This document shows positions 62,597 to 64,000 of a stretch of DNA of 64,000 nt, one piece after another; the first letter of the stretch is position 1, and every line of letters begins with the position of its first letter. The translations under genes were made by a program, and so were the position numbers. The notes below the pieces were generated by a model, which saw nothing but the letters and a program-made list of their open reading frames with translations, did no database searches and was not told the origin of the DNA. Source of the stretch: Haliovirga abyssi (GTDB lineage: Bacteria; Fusobacteriota; Fusobacteriia; Fusobacteriales; Haliovirgaceae); NCBI RefSeq assembly GCF_030295325.1, contig NZ_AP027059.1, positions 1,732,637 through 1,796,636 of the forward strand, written 5' to 3'.

Positions 62597-62771
62597 ACTA
62601 CCTATCACACTCCTTTTTTTATTTTTATGCCTGATACTTTTTATTATCGTTACTTTTTTTAGTAACTTTAATGTTTTATATAATATAATATTATATATAC
62701 TTTAAAAACTGCTTTGTTCTGTTTTCGGTGAAAGTTTAATCATAATAAGTTCCATTTTTAAACTTAGTTCC
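62597..62771 (-). promoter_or_regulatory. Long untranslated leader of the porin gene
   Basis: About 175 nt lie between the predicted transcription start and the ATG. The leader has an AT-rich palindrome (TTATATAATATTATATTATA near 62680) and a GTTACT/AGTAAC hairpin (near 62650). A long leader like this could serve small RNAs or mRNA stability, but no known riboswitch is seen. Confidence 0.5.
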
Positions 62772-62777
62772 TAGAAC

Positions 62778-62806
62778 AATATAATATAATTTGTCATATT
62801 TGTCAA
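62778..62806 (-). promoter_or_regulatory. Porin promoter
   Basis: Minus-strand TTGACA (complement of 62801-62806), 17-bp spacer, TATATT (complement of 62778-62783). It is among the best sigma-70 matches in the window. Confidence 0.8.
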
Positions 62807-62821
62807 GTACTTTTTTGATGA

Positions 62822-62855
62822 AAAAATAAGAATATATTAATATATTCTTATTTTT
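62822..62855 (-). terminator. Terminator of the ffh-rpsP unit
   Basis: A perfect 15-bp AT-rich stem, AAAAATAAGAATATA with TATATTCTTATTTTT around TTAA, directly after rpsP and ending in T residues on the minus strand. Confidence 0.8.
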
Positions 62856-62866
62856 ATTATGTTTTA

Positions 62867-63139
62867 TTATTTTTTAATTGTTTTTGTTGCTAAGAATTTT
62901 TCCCAAACTCCCTCTTTTGTAAGAATTGATTTTACTGTTCTTGTAGGTTGAGCTCCATTTGATAAAAACTTCAATATCTCTTCCTCTTTTAAAGTAACAG
63001 CTGCAGGATTTTTTAAAGGATCATAAGTCCCTAAATAAGCAATAGCTTTCCCATCTCTTCTTGTTAATGCTTCCATAGCTACAATTCTATAAACTGGAAG
63101 TTTCTTTCTACCTAATCTTGTTAATCTTAATTTTACCAT
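62867..63139 (-). CDS. rpsP: 30S ribosomal protein S16
   Basis: A 90-residue S16: MVKLRLTRLGRKKLPVYRIV, AYLGTYDPLKNPA and LSNGAQPTRTVKSIL. It follows ffh, the usual partner. In many bacteria khpA, rimM and trmD come next, but here a strong terminator and then the porin follow. Confidence 0.96.
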   Translation of the reverse strand: MVKLRLTRLGRKKLPVYRIVAMEALTRRDGKAIAYLGTYDPLKNPAAVTLKEEEILKFLSNGAQPTRTVKSILTKEGVWEKFLATKTIKK

Positions 63140-63200
63140 TTTGTTCCTCCTAATATATATTATTTATTTTCATAAATTTATATTTATGAATTTATTCTTT

Positions 63201-64000
63201 TTAAAAGGGCAACTTCATACCTGGAAATCCACCTTTCATACCTGGTAAACCTCCGCCACCAAACATTTTCATCATTTTTTTCATTTGTTCAAATTGTTTT
63301 AATAAATTATTTACAACTTGCACATTTGTTCCGCTACCTTTTGCTACCCTTTTTTTTCTACCTGCATTCATCAATTTAGGATTTTTTCTCTCTTCTTTTG
63401 TCATTGATTGAATAACTGCTTCTATTTTTTTCATCTCTTTTTCAGCTGGTGCCAAGTCTCCTAATTGATTAGCTCCCGGTATCATCTGAAGAAGTTTTGT
63501 TATTGGTCCTAATTTTTTTATTTGATTTAATTGTTTTAAAAAATCTTCTAAATCAAAAGTTTGTTTTTTTATTTTTTCTTCTAATTCTCTTGCTTCATCT
63601 TCATTTATAGTTTCTTGTGCTTTTTCTACTAATGAAACTACATCTCCCATCCCAAGTATTCTAGATACTAATCTATCAGGATGAAAAAGTTCTATATCAT
63701 CAAGTTTTTCTCCAACACCTATAAATTTTATTGGTTTTCCTACTACTGCTTTTATTGATAAAGCAGCTCCTCCTCTTGCATCTCCATCTAATTTAGTTAA
63801 TACTACTCCATCTATATTTAAAGTTTCATTAAATTTCTTTGCTACATTAACAGCATCTTGCCCTGTCATTGCATCTACTACAAGTAGAATTTCTTGTGGC
63901 TTTATAATTTTTCTTATATTTTTTAATTCTTCCATAAGATTTTCATCAATATGAAGTCTTCCTGCTGTATCAAATATAGCATATGTCGCATTTTCTTCTT
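63201..64000 (-). CDS. ffh: Signal recognition particle protein Ffh, C-terminal part
   Basis: The gene continues past the high end of the window; about 266 residues are visible. Seen are the G3-type DTAGRLHIDE, the TKLDGDARGGAALS G4 region, FIGVGEKLDDIELFHPDRLVSRILGMGD, and the M domain with LGPITKLLQMIPG, MTKEERKNPKLMN, SRxxRIAxGSG-like GRKKRVAKGSGT and a Met/Gly-rich tail. It pairs with 4.5S RNA to target membrane proteins. The N and G1-G2 parts are not in the window. Confidence 0.95.
   Translation of the reverse strand, partial: EENATYAIFDTAGRLHIDENLMEELKNIRKIIKPQEILLVVDAMTGQDAVNVAKKFNETLNIDGVVLTKLDGDARGGAALSIKAVVGKPIKFIGVGEKLDDIELFHPDRLVSRILGMGDVVSLVEKAQETINEDEARELEEKIKKQTFDLEDFLKQLNQIKKLGPITKLLQMIPGANQLGDLAPAEKEMKKIEAVIQSMTKEERKNPKLMNAGRKKRVAKGSGTNVQVVNNLLKQFEQMKKMMKMFGGGGLPGMKGGFPGMKLPF

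Overview
The window is very AT-rich and looks like a piece of a Fusobacteriota chromosome, probably a free-living or marine relative of Fusobacterium, Ilyobacter or Haliovirga. This placement is an inference. It rests on low G+C, an outer membrane (porin, TolC, TonB/ExbB/ExbD) combined with HprK, LonB and YitT proteins of Gram-positive flavour, and many DUF4139, RhuM and TPR proteins. Every gene I can support lies on the minus strand, so operons read from high to low coordinates.

Housekeeping blocks are: 63201-64000 ffh, 62867-63139 rpsP, 61550-62596 a porin, 59633-61234 pyrG with a leader attenuator, 47087-59265 (mtnN, an MFS transporter, folC, a SPOR protein, a tandem-duplicated HPr kinase, YitT, folB, folK fused to DUF523, nrnA, a DEAD-box helicase, udk, DUF116), 39186-47080 (a 940-residue TPR protein, a plug-less beta-barrel, exbB-exbD-tonB, an NtrC-type regulator), 27851-39175 (dnaX, HEAT proteins, a diguanylate cyclase, an M20-like pseudoenzyme, rplI, lonB, dnaB), and 25847-27802 a GH15 glucosidase. 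From 25572 to 18103 the genes are more unusual: a broken RhuM-Fic gene, a glycosyltransferase-MalF permease fusion, ArsR, an ABC-class ATPase, an intact RhuM-Fic gene, a methyltransferase and MntP. From 16515 down to 10224 an ECF sigma factor, a small membrane protein (probable anti-sigma), a Spy-like periplasmic protein, TolC, MacA-like and MacB-like proteins form what looks like an envelope-stress efflux operon.

The most interesting region is 2100-9480, an accessory island. It holds attC-like sites at 3190-3322, 5057-5145 and 6714-6802. For each of three units the 5' end is the reverse complement of the outer arm of its own downstream site, as expected of excisable integron cassettes. The cassettes carry a PIN-like nuclease with zinc ribbons, a DUF4062 protein with a small membrane-anchored protein, and a two-gene unit of unknown function with a membrane partner. 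No integrase is visible, so this would be an integrase-less cassette cluster. A 5'-truncated group II intron with domain V intact ends exactly at the start of the first cassette. Beyond the last attC lies an Abi_2-DUF5655 gene broken by two in-frame stop codons, preceded by a promoter-hairpin-terminator unit that resembles the AbiF noncoding RNA.

The window is also rich in small repeats. A palindromic MITE-like element about 99 bp long (GGAACG...CATTCC) occurs intact at 59336-59434 and as a nest of one copy inside another at 37505-37703, with short target duplications; single arms sit at several gene ends. Other dispersed repeats are noted individually. All calls come from reading the sequence; no database search was run, so family names are recognition-based.
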